Shown here piece after piece: positions 12,701-22,345 of a stretch of 64,000 bases of DNA (position 1 is the first letter of the stretch; each line of letters starts with the position of its first letter). Location of the stretch: assembly GCF_030445035.2 (NCBI RefSeq), contig NC_080695.1:57677954-57741953 (forward strand), given 5' to 3'. Source of the DNA: Dasypus novemcinctus (Eukaryota; Chordata; Mammalia; Cingulata; Dasypodidae). The position numbers and the translations under genes were made by a program. The notes under the pieces are model-generated. The model was not told the origin of the DNA and searched no databases. It saw only the letters and a list, made by a program, of their open reading frames with translations.

Positions 12701-15700
12701 AAATGAGACAGTCTTTGGGGAAGAAAATTTATTCAGCAAATTTTTATTGAGACCACTCACATGCCAGACACTCTGTGGTGCTGTGCTTAGAGCAGTGGAT
12801 AAAATAAGCAGGGCTCCTGTTCTCTTGATAATGTTAGTGGTGTGCCATGTACAAGTGAGTTATTTTTTCAATGATCATGAGATTTGGCTTTATAACTTCT
12901 ACTGCTTGAGCAGTAACCTGCATTGAGTGCTACCTGGGAAGAAAATAGTCTCAGAGCAATTACAAAACTTGCCTGAGTACCAGAAAGAGCTAGAGGCAGG
13001 AGTGAAGACCAGATCTGAGCCCCAGGGCCAGGCTCGTCATCTCTACACTGACTGCCTTCAGCAGGGGTGCTCTTATCTTTGCAGGGTGACCCCAAGAAGA
13101 CAGCTGAAGTGGAGTGTGGGGACTTTTACAACACCGGGGACAGAGCAACTATGGATGCAGAGGGCTACTTCTGGTTTCTGGGGAGGAGTGATGATGTCAT
13201 CAATGCCTCCGGGTAGGTCTGGTGATCCCGGGGCCAGCAGGTGCCGCTTCCACCTGCCTGATGGGATATCACCTGCCAAGTCATGCCTCCAGGACTGATG
13301 AGGGACCCTCAGCCTAATTCCATGCAGAGAAGCACGTAAGGGGGCTCTGGCCCAGGGGGCCTCTTTTTGTGCACCTCCCCCAACCCGTGTCCGGACAAAT
13401 CAAGCAAAATAAGGACCCAGGGGGTCTGGAAAGAGCCAAACTAGTAATGAGACATCAGGAAATTTAAGGGGTGGGTATGGGAAAGGAGGTTGCTCTTGGG
13501 TCCCCATTGGTTGGGGAGCTTATTTTATCTTGTGCTCCATAAATGGGGTGCAAGATGTCACAACAGAAAATAATAGCTAACAGTTATGGAGTAGCTACTA
13601 GATAAAGTCTTTGTATCTATTAACTCACTTAACCCATCCTCAATATTATGAGATAGATGCTATCATTTCCCCCATTTTGCAGATAAGGAAACTGAGTCAC
13701 AGAGCAATAAAAATTTTTGCTTAGTGTCATAGAGAATACAGGGCAAAGCCTAGACTTAAATGGAGGTAGTCTGACTCCAGGATTATTTTTTTTAAAAAAG
13801 ACATTTCTGTGCAACACTTTCTCTTGGAAATTGAATTTTTAAAATTTTCTATAATAAACACTGATATACTGGGGAATCAGATGAAGAATTTGCACGAACG
13901 TTTTAGATGAAGCTTGAGGTTTCCAAGGAATTTCACGCTGGTGGAAGCTGCTTGAGCCAAGCAACAGGGCTTTGAGAGGACAAAGCATTGGAGGCAGGGA
14001 TGGCAGGAGCCCTGGGAGCCATCGAGCCTTGGTATTTCCTAGCACAGAGCATCGAGGTCTTCCATCTTGGGTCCACGACAGGCAAGTTCTAGGTCTCTGG
14101 CAGATGTGACCCTCCAGAGTACAAGATTTGGGGCCCAAGCCACCCCAATTCTGGCTCTGCCTCAGAACCTGTGAAGGAAAGAACAATTGATCTTCAGGTT
14201 CCGCATCGGGCCGGCAGAGGTGGAGGACGCCCTGGCAGAGCATCCAGCAGTGGCTGAATCAGCCGTCGTCAGCAGCCCGGACCCAATTAGGGGGGAGGTG
14301 AGCAAGAGGACAGGGAGGCCCCCATGACCCAGAGCAGGGAAACGTCCAGTCTAGGCCCTGCAGGGGAGGGAAGGCAAAGTGAGTGTGTGCACTTACACGG
14401 CGTGGGCAGCAGGGGCACTGTGGCCTCCCTGTTGTCCTGAAATGCTTTTGATTAACATGACAGTTAATATTTAATGAGCTGTTACTATGCATTAATGCAT
14501 TTAACCCTCACCACAACCAAATGAAATAAGGACTCTTTTCCTACCCTTTTTTAAAAAATTAGCTGGTGAACAATCCAATTTTAAAAATATATACCTTTTT
14601 TATAGTATGGGCATAGATGAATAGACATTAAGTGGTTGCCCACAACACACAGCTAATAAGTGCAGGGGCCAGAAAGGAAATCTAAGCAATCTGACTGTGG
14701 AGCATGCATGTATTGATTCAACAAGTATTTACTGAGCACGAACTATACATAAGACCCTTATAATAATAAGCAACAGCACATATCAAACATCCACCAGGTC
14801 CCAGACACAAAACCAAACATACAGTAATAGTAAGAATGATGGTGATATAATCATGAGAGAAATAAAATTAAATTGAAACTAATCAGACATTTTACATGCA
14901 TAATTTCATGGAATCTTTTACAGAAACTCTGAGAGAAGAAATTTTATTGTCACTATTTCACTGAGAAGGAACTGAGGTTAAGACAGGTTAAGTAACTTTG
15001 CAAGGCATGGAATGGAAATTGGATTTGAAGCTGGTCCTGCCCTTTTCCAAAGCCACCATGCCCTTAGCCACTTTATGGCTCAGCATCAACTTGTTGCTCT
15101 GATCATTCAATAACATTTACTTTTTCTTAACTATATAAATTATCAACCCTCACCCTGAGCCTCTGCTCCTGTCCTGCAGGTGGTGAAGGCATTTATTGTC
15201 CTGGCCCCACCGTTCCTGTCTCATGACCGGGACAAGCTCACCAAGGAGCTGCAGCAACATGTGAAGTCAGTAACAGCCCCGTACAAGTACCCCAGGAAGG
15301 TGAGCTGGGCGGGTGGATCAGGTCTGACCCAGGCTTGGTTGCCACTAGTCTGCTAGGGCTGCTGCGCAGAAGCCTAGAGAACCGACAGCATTAGCCTTTT
15401 CTGTGGCAGAAGAGGCAATTCAGCTTCACAGGGGTGGGGGAGCAGACTTCGATGGAAACTTTATCCTGTGTCAGACACACAAAAGGAATCTATTGCTGGC
15501 AAGTTAACCTCAAGGAAGAAATCAGACAAGCACCCAAAGTTATTCATCCAAGAAAGTTATTGATAGTCTTGCAAATTTTGAAAAAGAAATCAAATTCAGT
15601 AGCTTCAAAACTTTTAAAAACATGATTAGTGGTAAGAAAGGTGTTTTACATAACAACTCTAGATAGATATAACATGCATACATGTATAAACATACATGTA

Positions 15701-17098
15701 TACATGTATACACACAAACAGGCAAAAATTAACAAAATCATATCCTTAAAACATGTGATATATTCTGATAGTTTTAGCCTATTTTAATTTTTAAGTGATG
15801 ATTGCGATCTACAAAGTTAAGTTTTCAACCCACTAATGGACCATGGTCTGAACTTTGAAAACCACCATTCTAAATGTTCAGTGATAGAGAGTTGATTTGA
15901 ATCACTCATGAAATTGTATATTAGCCTTTTAAAAATGTTGATGCAGATCTTAATTTTTGACATAAAAAATCTCTATATTATGGAAAGAGCAGAATATGAA
16001 ATATTATACATAGTATGCTCCTATTTTAAAAAAAGTTTGAAAGGATACATATGACAAAATGGTAGCATTTCCTTCTTTGCTGCATTGTCTAAATGCATAT
16101 TATACACTTATTGGACTCACATTTACGGAGCACTTATATGCCCCAGCACAGTTAACCCTCATCAAAACCAATGAGCTAAGGACTCTTGTTATACCCTTTT
16201 ATAGATGAGGAAACCAATGTGTAAAGAGGTTAAGTAACCTCTTATTGTGTAGCTATCAGGCCAACACTTAAGGAGAACTTACAATGTGTGCCCAGCCCTG
16301 TCCTCAATTCTCTGCATGCACTGTTATTTCATGTAATCCTGGCCACAACTTGAGATGATGTAACTATCCCACTTTACAGACAGGAATCTGAGGCTCAGAC
16401 ACTCAAAGTAAATTGCCTGAGATTGCAGGTCATAAAAGGCAGAGAGGGAGCTCAAATCCAGGTGTGTCTGGCAACCAAGTTCATGCTTTTAATGCTAGGC
16501 TATGCTGCCTCACAGAGAGGAGAATAGATGATGTGTACCAGTTAGGATGGGCTGGGTTATGTGGCAGGTAACAAGCAGCCCTGAAGGCTTAGAGGCGTAT
16601 AACACTGGAGGCATATTTCTTGCACATACACATGTCCACAATAACTCTTCAGGGACCTCTTCTCCACATCCCCTCATCCTGGGACCAGGATAAAGGAGCA
16701 GCCCCCATGTAGGTACCTGCTGGGTGCTATGGCAGATGGAGAGAGAGGGACCCCATTGCATTGAGCTGAACTCTTCTGCCTAGAGGTGCCATGTCATTGG
16801 CCAAAGGAAGCCACGTGGCTATCACCAACATCTGAGAGTCAGGAGAACCTGAAGTACCCAGTGGATCACATTAAGGCCAGCACAGGATGTCATCCTCCCT
16901 GGGGGTTTGTGCAGGATGAAGGAGGGAAGTGGGAAATTGTCAGGAAATGACAACCAGGCTAAGCCATGGTGGCTTTGCTCTATCTTCACCCAGGTGGAGT
17001 TTGTCCCAGAGCTACCCAAAACTATCACTGGCAAGATTAAACGGAGTGAACTTCGGAGAAAGGAGTTTGGTCAGATGCAATCAACAACAAAGCCATAA
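640..17098 (+). CDS. ACSM1: ACSM1, acyl-CoA synthetase medium-chain family member 1 (3' nine exons, partial)
   Basis: Mitochondrial medium-chain acyl-CoA synthetase (butyrate/benzoate-type ligase) that activates fatty acids to acyl-CoA through an acyl-AMP intermediate. Join: 640-796, 3954-4033, 6183-6306, 8310-8390, 9384-9485, 13085-13212, 14198-14297, 15180-15299, 16994-17098. All nine pieces keep one frame (about 331 codons of roughly 575), so the N-terminal part lies before the window. Visible adenylate-forming motifs are YGQSE at 6289-6303, TGDR at 13133-13144, GYFWFLGR followed by DDVINASG, and [10 protein letters not shown] with the catalytic lysine at 17033-17035. Among paralogues the signature [20 protein letters not shown] and the ending EFGQM match ACSM1 (from memory of mouse Acsm1) better than ACSM2, 3, 4 or 5. 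No frameshift or internal stop is seen, so the gene is probably functional. The C-terminus runs six residues (STTKPx-type tail) past GQM. Paralogue assignment is inference; family membership is firm. Confidence 0.93.
1139..1160. repeat. (TG)n microsatellite
   Basis: About ten TG dinucleotides inside the first intron. Confidence 0.95.
1205..1420 (+). repeat. MIR SINE fragment, + orientation
   Basis: Order of diagnostic pieces: the 'cttgtcccagctttgccattta' block, 'aggttccttatctaaaacatgg', then 'gaggctagca' and the 'cattcagtaaatg' end. This matches the tRNA-related core and 3' half of MIR. Strongly diverged. Confidence 0.75.
1421..2534. other. Intron stretch with no gene seen
   Basis: Pyrimidine-rich sequence up to about 2,130, then AT-rich sequence with an A-run at 2,211-2,221. 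The 103-codon frame at 1,501-1,812 has no recognisable domain and lies inside the ACSM1 intron. Confidence 0.6.
2535..3300 (-). repeat. MIR (minus) split by an older-type interspersed repeat
   Basis: The MIR pieces lie at 2,535-2,605 ('gagtgccttctaagtgccaa') and 3,185-3,290 ('ttaaattctagccag' region). The block between (2,606-3,175) resembles the repeat at 130-500, sharing the wording 'ctcatgaaactgg'. This suggests insertion into the MIR, though degradation could mimic it. The 176-codon frame here has no recognisable domain. Confidence 0.5.
3425..3838 (+). repeat. L2 LINE 3' end, + orientation
   Basis: The series 'cctttgctcctgctattcc', 'gtgcccaaacaaaatgctac', 'caagtcccctggaccacc' and the terminal 'ctcaatatatgtatactgaa' follows the order of the mammalian L2 3' end. 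It ends about 115 bp before the ACSM1 exon at 3,954. Confidence 0.75.
3954..4033 (+). CDS. ACSM1: ACSM1 exon
   Basis: 80 bp after a good pyrimidine tract ending TTTTCAG; donor GTATGG. It encodes [20 protein letters not shown] and ends in phase 2 after NFP. Confidence 0.93.
4265..5000 (-). mobile_element. Ancient L1 fragment (ORF2 end / 3' region), minus orientation
   Basis: Contains the inverted L1 wording 'ggacatttgggtagtttcca', 'gctgaataatgctacagtga', 'gctgggtcatac' and 'aacatttgttattgtc', in the order expected for an old mammalian L1 on the minus strand. Intronic. Confidence 0.8.
5001..6182. other. Intron stretch with no further feature recognised
   Basis: Three 60-106 codon frames occur on the + strand with no family similarity. 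No SINE or LINE is recognised. The ACSM1 exon follows at 6,183. Confidence 0.55.
6183..6306 (+). CDS. ACSM1: ACSM1 exon
   Basis: 124 bp. The acceptor is the AG at 6181-6182; the CAG three bases further on would drop residues kept in the family. It encodes [20 protein letters not shown] and ends with the conserved YGQSE motif, then Ala where most relatives have Thr. Donor GTAGGT. Confidence 0.92.
7240..7475 (+). repeat. MIR SINE, + orientation
   Basis: 'cagtagcagaggggaaagag', 'cctgcattcaagtctcagct', 'aaaatgggctaatac' and 'aggtaaatgagagg' follow the full MIR order from the tRNA-like head to the 3' part. Confidence 0.85.
7655..7855 (-). repeat. MIR SINE, minus orientation
   Basis: 'catgtgccaggcactgtact', 'cagaggaggaaaccaagg' and 'cacagctagtgagtggg' are the inverted MIR landmarks. 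Confidence 0.85.
8310..8390 (+). CDS. ACSM1: ACSM1 exon
   Basis: 81 bp, 27 codons, acceptor TTAACAG. Encodes [20 protein letters not shown]. The donor GTTTGG is weak compared with the others in the gene. Confidence 0.92.
8641..9086 (-). mobile_element. Armadillo DAS-type SINE, minus orientation, with TSD
   Basis: Reads on the + strand as a T/TG-rich tail, an ATTT-type repeat, the 'gttgtctgttctctgtgtct' block, the GC-rich body, and a tRNA-derived head ending near 9,077. A 9-bp TSD (TCAGTTTTT) lies at 8,641-8,649 and 9,078-9,086. The tail region includes a (TG)n stretch at 8,652-8,669. Located between two ACSM1 exons. Confidence 0.92.
9384..9485 (+). CDS. ACSM1: ACSM1 exon
   Basis: 102 bp, 34 codons, acceptor ACTCCAG, donor GTAAGG. 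Encodes [20 protein letters not shown] and the [10 protein letters not shown] strand. Confidence 0.95.
9750..9965 (-). repeat. Diverged MIR-like fragment
   Basis: The inverted MIR landmarks 'attatcctcacctcacagag' and 'gaagaaattgtggcatgg' are visible. The left boundary is uncertain. Confidence 0.6.
10345..10515 (+). mobile_element. MER5-type non-autonomous hAT DNA transposon
   Basis: Starts 'accagtgattctcaaccctg' and contains 'acaacatctgaggagcttaa', 'gatgcttaggtccatacc' and 'tgtatttttaaagcactc', in the order of MER5A. Old and diverged. Confidence 0.75.
10516..11289. other. Intron stretch with no feature recognised
   Basis: Moderately AT-rich. The 60-75 codon frames show no similarity that I recognise. 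Confidence 0.55.
11290..11425 (+). repeat. MIR fragment, + orientation
   Basis: 'cagctgagtgactttggcaa' followed by 'ttactgtgcctctctgagca' and 'ctgtttccttttctttcaag' is the MIR core order. Confidence 0.75.
11430..12045 (+). mobile_element. Old L1 3' end, + orientation
   Basis: Landmarks of an old L1 ORF2-end/3' UTR: 'gctgcccatcaacaggtgaa', 'cctgaaatgacaccattata', 'gggggtgggtggtgg' and an A-rich end. A short (AC)n occurs at 11,815-11,830. Confidence 0.75.
12207..12952. repeat. Tandem duplication of repeat-derived sequence, period 393 bp
   Basis: The block at 12,207-12,559 recurs at 12,600-12,952 in the same order: an L1-3'-end-like piece ('catgcatgatgattctgcaa'), an L2-like piece ('gccaatgtttattgaaacc'), then a block beginning 'ttagtggtgtgcca' (12,441 and 12,834). 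Similarity by eye is high, with scattered substitutions. A smaller repeat of GTGTCACTAATAGGGTGT lies just before it (about 12,152 and 12,190). Confidence 0.85.
13085..13212 (+). CDS. ACSM1: ACSM1 exon
   Basis: 128 bp, acceptor TTTGCAG, donor GTAGGT, ending in phase 2. Encodes the [20 protein letters not shown] segment with the ribose-binding Asp (codon 13139-13141), then [18 protein letters not shown] tandem duplication of old repeat sequence lies 130 bp upstream. Confidence 0.95.
13565..13785 (-). repeat. MIR SINE, minus orientation
   Basis: 'taatagctaacagttatgga', 'ttttgcagataaggaaactg' and 'gtctgactccagg' are inverted MIR landmarks in order. Confidence 0.85.
14198..14297 (+). CDS. ACSM1: ACSM1 exon
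   Basis: 100 bp, acceptor TCTTCAG, donor GTGAGC. Encodes [18 protein letters not shown] through SSPDPIRGE, the start of the mobile C-terminal domain. Confidence 0.95.
14455..14705 (-). repeat. MIR SINE, minus orientation
   Basis: 'taatatttaatgagctgtta', 'cattaagtggttgcccac' and 'gctaataagtgcaggggcc' are present, with an AT-rich insertion in the middle. Confidence 0.75.
14870..15070 (-). repeat. MIR SINE, minus orientation
   Basis: 'tttacatgcataatttcatg', 'ctgagaaggaactgaggtta' and 'gacaggttaagtaacttt' are inverted MIR landmarks. Confidence 0.75.
15180..15299 (+). CDS. ACSM1: ACSM1 exon
   Basis: 120 bp, 40 codons, acceptor CCTGCAG, donor GTGAGC. Encodes [20 protein letters not shown] through TAPYKYPRK. 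Confidence 0.95.
15300..16104. other. Intron stretch, AT-rich, with no clear feature
   Basis: Short alternating ACATGTAT-type sequence at 15,675-15,715. A piece near 15,820-15,870 vaguely resembles the end of an old DNA transposon but is too short to call. Confidence 0.5.
16105..16512 (-). repeat. Two adjacent MIR SINEs, both minus orientation
   Basis: The first (16,105-16,260) has 'tatagatgaggaaaccaatg' and 'aggttaagtaacctc'. The second (16,262-16,512) has 'ctttacagacaggaatctga' and 'gagctcaaatccaggtgt'. They sit head to tail in the last ACSM1 intron. Confidence 0.85.
16994..17098 (+). CDS. ACSM1: ACSM1 terminal coding exon
   Basis: 105 coding bases after acceptor CACCCAG. Encodes [17 protein letters not shown] with the catalytic Lys at 17033-17035, then [11 protein letters not shown] plus a short tail and TAA at 17096-17098. 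Confidence 0.95.
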   Translation: MEFVPELPKTITGKIKRSELRRKEFGQMQSTTKP

Positions 17099-17340
17099 AC
17101 TCAGACCTCCCAAGTGGACAAAGCCCTGACTGCCTCAGTATCCCCACTGTGATGATGGGGGTGAGGGTTTTGACAGAGTTAATTGGGGTGGGTGGGAATC
17201 AGGAGCACCAAGATCATGACTATTTTTGGTTTTTTAAGCTAAGTGCAGTCACTGCCCCTCCTCCAAGTCCTCTGTCCCTTTGAATTGTCCAAGTGAGCAC
17301 CGGGCTTGGGTGGGGGGTAATAAAATATGAACATCAGCAT
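17099..17340 (+). other. ACSM1: ACSM1 3' untranslated region
   Basis: About 240 bases between the stop codon and the probable cleavage site, with no repeat element recognised. The end is inferred from the AATAAA hexamer at 17,319 and a GT-rich stretch shortly after 17,345. Confidence 0.75.
17319..17324 (+). terminator. ACSM1: Polyadenylation signal AATAAA of ACSM1
   Basis: Canonical AATAAA about 220 bases after the stop codon. Cleavage is expected 15-25 bases downstream, and TGTGTT-type sequence follows near 17,350. Confidence 0.8.
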
Positions 17341-17989
17341 CAACAGTGCCCCTGTGTTATGAGTTCCCTCTGTGTCTCAACCTGTGCAGAGCACTTTCCA
17401 GAACTTTCCTTCCTAATTCTCCACAATCTCTGATCTGAGATAAGCCCAGGACCATATTCCAACTTTCCTCTCAGCCCCATAGTGACCCTGCATGCCCTTT
17501 CCATGGCCAAGTACAGCAAGACCCAACAGGTATGACCCAGTTCTTGCTTTGCTCTGCCTGTGTCCTGTGGGTGAGACCAGGACAGTGTCACTGGGAGTCC
17601 AGGGCTCCCCAGCCTTGCCCAAGCGTGCCCCCACTCATCCCTAGTAAGAGCCTCAAAGCCCTGCCTTGCAACCCACCCTGGGGAAGCCCATCCAGTCATT
17701 CCTTCAGAGGGACTCAGGACTTGCCCAGCCCTGTCCTGGGACACAGAATCCTCCCCAGAAACCTCCTCCCACCCACTAACACCCTCTCCAGCTGCTGGGA
17801 GCTCTCCCTGCCCCCATGGCCTGAAGGTGTGACCACCTGGAGGACATCTGCTGTGGAGAGCAGCAGGGGCAGCAGGGGTCCAGTCCCTCCAGAGTGGCAG
17901 AAGGATGTCTGGTCCCCCACCCTCACCCCCTCTGGGGGCTCTTGGAGAGGTGCCCTGCACAGCTGCCCACTACTGGGGTGCACATAAAC
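17341..17989. other. GC-moderate intergenic stretch downstream of ACSM1
   Basis: Overlapping long frames occur (206 codons minus, 151 codons plus) with low-complexity, Pro/Gly/Ser-rich translations and no known domain. I regard them as chance frames. No repeat is recognised. Confidence 0.55.
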
Positions 17990-18625
17990 ACCCAGGGAAA
18001 TATACAGAAGCGATGAGCACCAAGACATGCCTGGGCACACAATCACCCCCAGACACACCTGGGCACAAAGGTTTGGAGCCCACGGATACACACCCAGACC
18101 CACGCAGCAGTAGGGCAGAGACACCCTGAGGGAAACACACACATACACACACACACACACACACAGGTACACACACATGCTCAGGGCTCCAGAAATGGCC
18201 CCAGAGGGAAGACTCAGACACAGTGGGCACACATACACACTCATACACACACAGGAATACCCAAAGGGGCAAATTCACACACAAAGATACAAAACACAGG
18301 CACTCCAGCAGGAGCAAACACAGACACACACGCACACAGAGGTAGGTGCAGACACACAGATATGCACAACTGACACACATTCACTGGCAACATGCAGACA
18401 CAAACACAACGAGAGACACCTAAGCATAACCACCTGGGAAAACACACTCAATCAATACCCTCCCAAACACAGAATCTCACACACTCACAGACACAACTGA
18501 GACACATGGAAATGCACGCAGATTACACAACTGAAATGTAGAGAGTCATGCCCAGGGACACACATACACACTCAGATTCATACACCTGCAGTGACACTCA
18601 CACACCCAACCCCCCAGGGCCCACG
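17990..18625. repeat. CA-rich degenerate satellite/microsatellite tract
   Basis: About 630 bp dominated by CACA and ACAC-type words broken by short GC-rich interruptions. A pure (CA)n core lies near 18,135-18,166. The Cys/Val-rich minus-strand frames in this stretch are simple-repeat artefacts. Confidence 0.9.
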
Positions 18626-19764
18626 GGATGCCTGGGCAGCCCTGGAACCCACCAAATTGAGTTATTACTGTAATAAACTTTATTTCAAAAGTTTTGCATT
18701 TTTTTTTGGATGTCAGTTTGAAGACAATTTCCAGTATCTTTCTGGGAACTTAAATAGAGTCCTAGTTAAAAAAAGAAAGTAAAAAAAAAAGAAAGAAAAA
18801 GTTGACTTCTTGTTGCAGAATGAGAAACAGGAAAGTGTAGGACAAAACCTGAAAGGACGTGGAAATGGTAGAAGGCTGGTGGAAATGAGCATTGTCATAG
18901 TTGGCCCTAAGATTTGACAGGTTTATTTATAAAATTTTTCATATCAAGTGTATATTTGTCCAAACTAGAATTTGTTTTTCTCTTTATTAATATGATGAAA
19001 TTTCCTTGGGTAGTGATCAGCTGTTGGTAATAGGTTGTAGAAGTTCTTAACCGAGAAGGCAAAGATTCTGTGCTTTACATTGACCTTATTAAGAGAAAAA
19101 GTCATCTCACTTCTAAAAGAATTAAGGTTTTGTTTTTGTTTACAATCATGTTAACTCCTACATTTACTTTGAAAATTTTTTTGTCACTTTGGTTAAATAG
19201 GGAGCCAACTATTTTTTATCAGTGATGTATTATCTGATTTAACAAAGTGTTCAAACCTCCTGACAAATTTTGGCATTTTCCCTTCTCAGAGTCAAGCCCC
19301 AAATATCTTTTTTATTTCAGTTGCCTCTGGGGTTATCCAGAGAGTCCCTAGAAAATCACAAAGGATTTGTTCTTTCACCTTATATAAAAAGAAGTGCTAA
19401 AAATAGTTTGATTTGATATGTCTTGAGTTACATGGAAAGTGTCAAAGGGGATTTTCTAATATTCTGTTGGGTAAATTCGTATGGGGAAATGTTATTAATT
19501 AAATATTTGAGAAATCATATATCCTAGAGCTTTGACAATGTTTTCACTGTCCACAAAGTGTCCTAATACTGATCTGCCTGGATATTGGATCACAACATGG
19601 GGTTGGTCATCATTTTAGCTATTCTTTAAAAATGTTACATGCCCCAGAAACAAGCACATTTCCTTGTCAGCTGCACTGTTTGACTATGATGTTACCCAGA
19701 AAGTGCTTGCAATCAATTACAGGTCAGAGCTTCAACATCAGCAAAAAACAAAACAAGAACAAAA
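18626..19764. other. AT-rich intergenic stretch with no feature assigned
   Basis: No gene, LINE or SINE recognised. It ends in an A-rich tract (19,741-19,770) just before the retroviral integrase remnant, which may mark the 3' end of an unidentified retrocopy. That is only a guess. Confidence 0.45.
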
Positions 19765-20620
19765 AACAGACTTTAATGGAGAAGCAAGACAAGTATATGA
19801 ATCATGTTCCACCTGTCATTTAACAACCCTGGTAAAAGTGTACACCTGGGGCTGCTCCAAAAACATCCAGCAACAGGGCCCTTTTGAACATCTTCAAATG
19901 ACTTTATACATCTCCCCTTGTCTATGGGATGTGAACATGTCCTTGTTATCATATGTCTATTTCCAGATGAATAGAGGTCTTTTTTGTCACAAGGGTATTG
20001 CCATCACAGTAACTAAAGAACAAACAAAAACAAAACAAAAAACCAAAAACAACTACTATGAAATTCCTGCTATGCTCTCAAATGATAGTGGCACTCATTT
20101 TACAGGAACTGTAATCAAGGAACTTTGCAAAGTCTCATCCATCAGCCACAAGCTACACTGTCTCTACATCTTCAATCACCAGGAAAGGTAAAAAGAGCAA
20201 ATGCTATCTCAAAACTTAAATTAGCTAAATTATATGAATCTCTCTCTACCTTGACCTAAGGTTCTTCTCTTAACCTTGATGGCCATAAGGCTTAGACTCT
20301 TGAGAGAACACCAGCGGGTCCCCCTTTGAAGTCATAATGGGAAGACCCATGAAGCTCATTATTTCTCCTGCTGTACCAGACTCCAATCTATTAGAATCTG
20401 AAATTTCTAATTACTGTAAAGGACTAATTGCATCTACCCAGTTCCACCATTCACAAATCCAGGCTCCTTTCCCAAGGTTTCTCCACAGTAGACTATATAT
20501 GACCTTCAAACTGGAGAACTTATATACTGGAAGAGACACCAATGAAAGACTGTTTTAGGACCTAGATGGAAAGAACCTTATCAAGTCTTATTGACCATCA
20601 CTACACAGGAAAACTACAGG
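19765..20620 (+). pseudogene. ERV integrase remnant (pol 3' end)
   Basis: In order: a zinc-binding CxxC-H-type pair near 19,800-19,820, a PFEHLQM-like segment near 19,880, a catalytic-core piece around 20,080-20,110 (SNDSGTHFTG) and the C-terminal region near 20,340-20,600. The core is interrupted by A-rich, CAAAA-type sequence at 20,015-20,055 that is not expected in the gene. Similarity is to gammaretroviral integrases. Confidence 0.85.
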
Positions 20621-20859
20621 GAATTGACCCCTAGCTCCACATGTCACAACTGAAACATATTCCAAGCCCCTGGGAATTCACTGCAATTTCAGTCCTCAGG
20701 CTAAAATTGACATAAGGATTCTAGAAGCAGACAGCATCTGATGTAGACAGCTTTTACCCAAACAGACCATGTCCAAGATCATGGATCAAGACCCTCCTGG
20801 ATTTCTTTATTCCCTGTCTCTTCCTTTTCCCCATCTGCCTAACATTCTGTCATTCAGCC

Positions 20860-22345
20860 TATTCCCCTCACAATGCCCAGTCTCCATCCCCAACAATACC
20901 ATACCTTTGCCATGATTTTCTTTTATCTTCTCTTTACACAATCCCCCTTCCTTGAACACAAGACCTTTGTCCTTCCAGCACAACACATAGCAAAGAAAAC
21001 CAATCAGAGTAACTGCTGGGACTGTGCTCATCCCCCACTGGTCTCAAAACAGGTACTCCTCTAATAACCACACCCTTCCACTTGTAGATCTTGCCCTGTC
21101 AGAAAACATCACACCCAGTCAGGTAGATCACCTTTTTGGAATGACTCTGGGCTGTGCCCTAAGAGTGCCTGAGACTGGGATTAAAATATGGCATCTTTAA
21201 CCCAAGGAATGTGCTGTTTTACTAGAAACCAGGCAGATAACAATGACCACTTTGAGGCCATAGTAAATGTTCAGTTGCTATATGACAAGACTCCTTTCGC
21301 TTTCATGAGACAGGAGTAGATGGTGGGAGCCAGATGTCCTTTAGAGACACATTTTTCTCCACAGTTTTAATAACATAAGTAGTTATTCCACTTAAGGCAC
21401 ATATTTCTGGTCGGCTGCAGGGTCAGACAAGGGAAATTGTTGGTTATGTGTGACCAAGATATCAGAAAATGATGAAGATGATGATTTTGGCCCTCATTTT
21501 GGAATTTATACCAAATTAGCTCGATAAGCCTATATCCCATTCCTTATGGTACTCATCATAAACTGGGTTGCTTCCACTTACATAGCCAATGCTGTTCCCC
21601 AAATGACTATTTATGATACAGTTCCAAAAGGGAAAATTAGACAAATGAGTGCGCTTATGTTGTCTTCTCATACTCTAGAGTGAAGAGACTGTTGCCAGAT
21701 GAGATACAGCTCTAAATGGATCCTAGAAAAACCCATTATCTCAGGCTACACTCACAGAGTGTTCTGTTCTTGGTATAATTTCTTGTCACTGGGGCAACCT
21801 CCTGTGTTGGAAGATACACCATAAGGCTATTGGAAAATGTAGTTTTAGAGTGAGAAAAATCTATTGCCCACCTAGGGCAGGCAATCAGGTCACTAGCTGA
21901 TGAAGAATCAGAACTCCACAAAATGACTCTACAAAATCAACTGGCATTAGACTGTATTCTGATTTCCCAAGGAGGTGTGTGTGCACTGGTGGGCACCCAG
22001 TGCTGTGTATTTGTAAATAACAGTCAAAAGGAAGTTTACCAAGAGGCAGTGGCAGCAGAAGCCTATGCTAGGGAAGTAGCCAAGTCAGCTGACACACCTC
22101 CAGAATCTGATTGGTCTGAGCCTCTTTCTAGGTTCATGGGGACCTTAGCTCAGAGATGTAAACATAGGGGCACATGTTATCTGCTTTATCATAATATTCA
22201 TAATACCCCTCAGTCATTATTTGATCTCTCAACTCTTAAATGCAACTACACAGCCAGTAACTCTACAAATGATACAAACCAGTATGAATGGGATCACAAA
22301 AATCTCAAACTTCAGTCAACCCATGAAATCAGCAATGAAACATGA
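20860..22345 (+). pseudogene. ERV envelope remnant
   Basis: A CxxC motif (NCWDC) lies near 21,010 in the surface-subunit region. The transmembrane-subunit heptad region with the CX6CC disulfide motif lies near 21,920-22,010. Several stops separate the segments. The open 140-codon frame at 21,923-22,345 covers part of the transmembrane subunit and its downstream ectodomain. Confidence 0.8.

Noticed and set aside
17340-17960. 206-codon minus-strand frame (and overlapping 151- and 178-codon frames)
   Set aside because: Low-complexity translation with no recognised domain. It starts at the ACSM1 cleavage site and runs toward the CA-rich tract. Long chance frames are expected in GC-richer DNA.
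17714-18447. Cys/Val-rich minus-strand frames as secreted or zinc-binding proteins
   Set aside because: They are direct translations of the CA/GT simple repeat.
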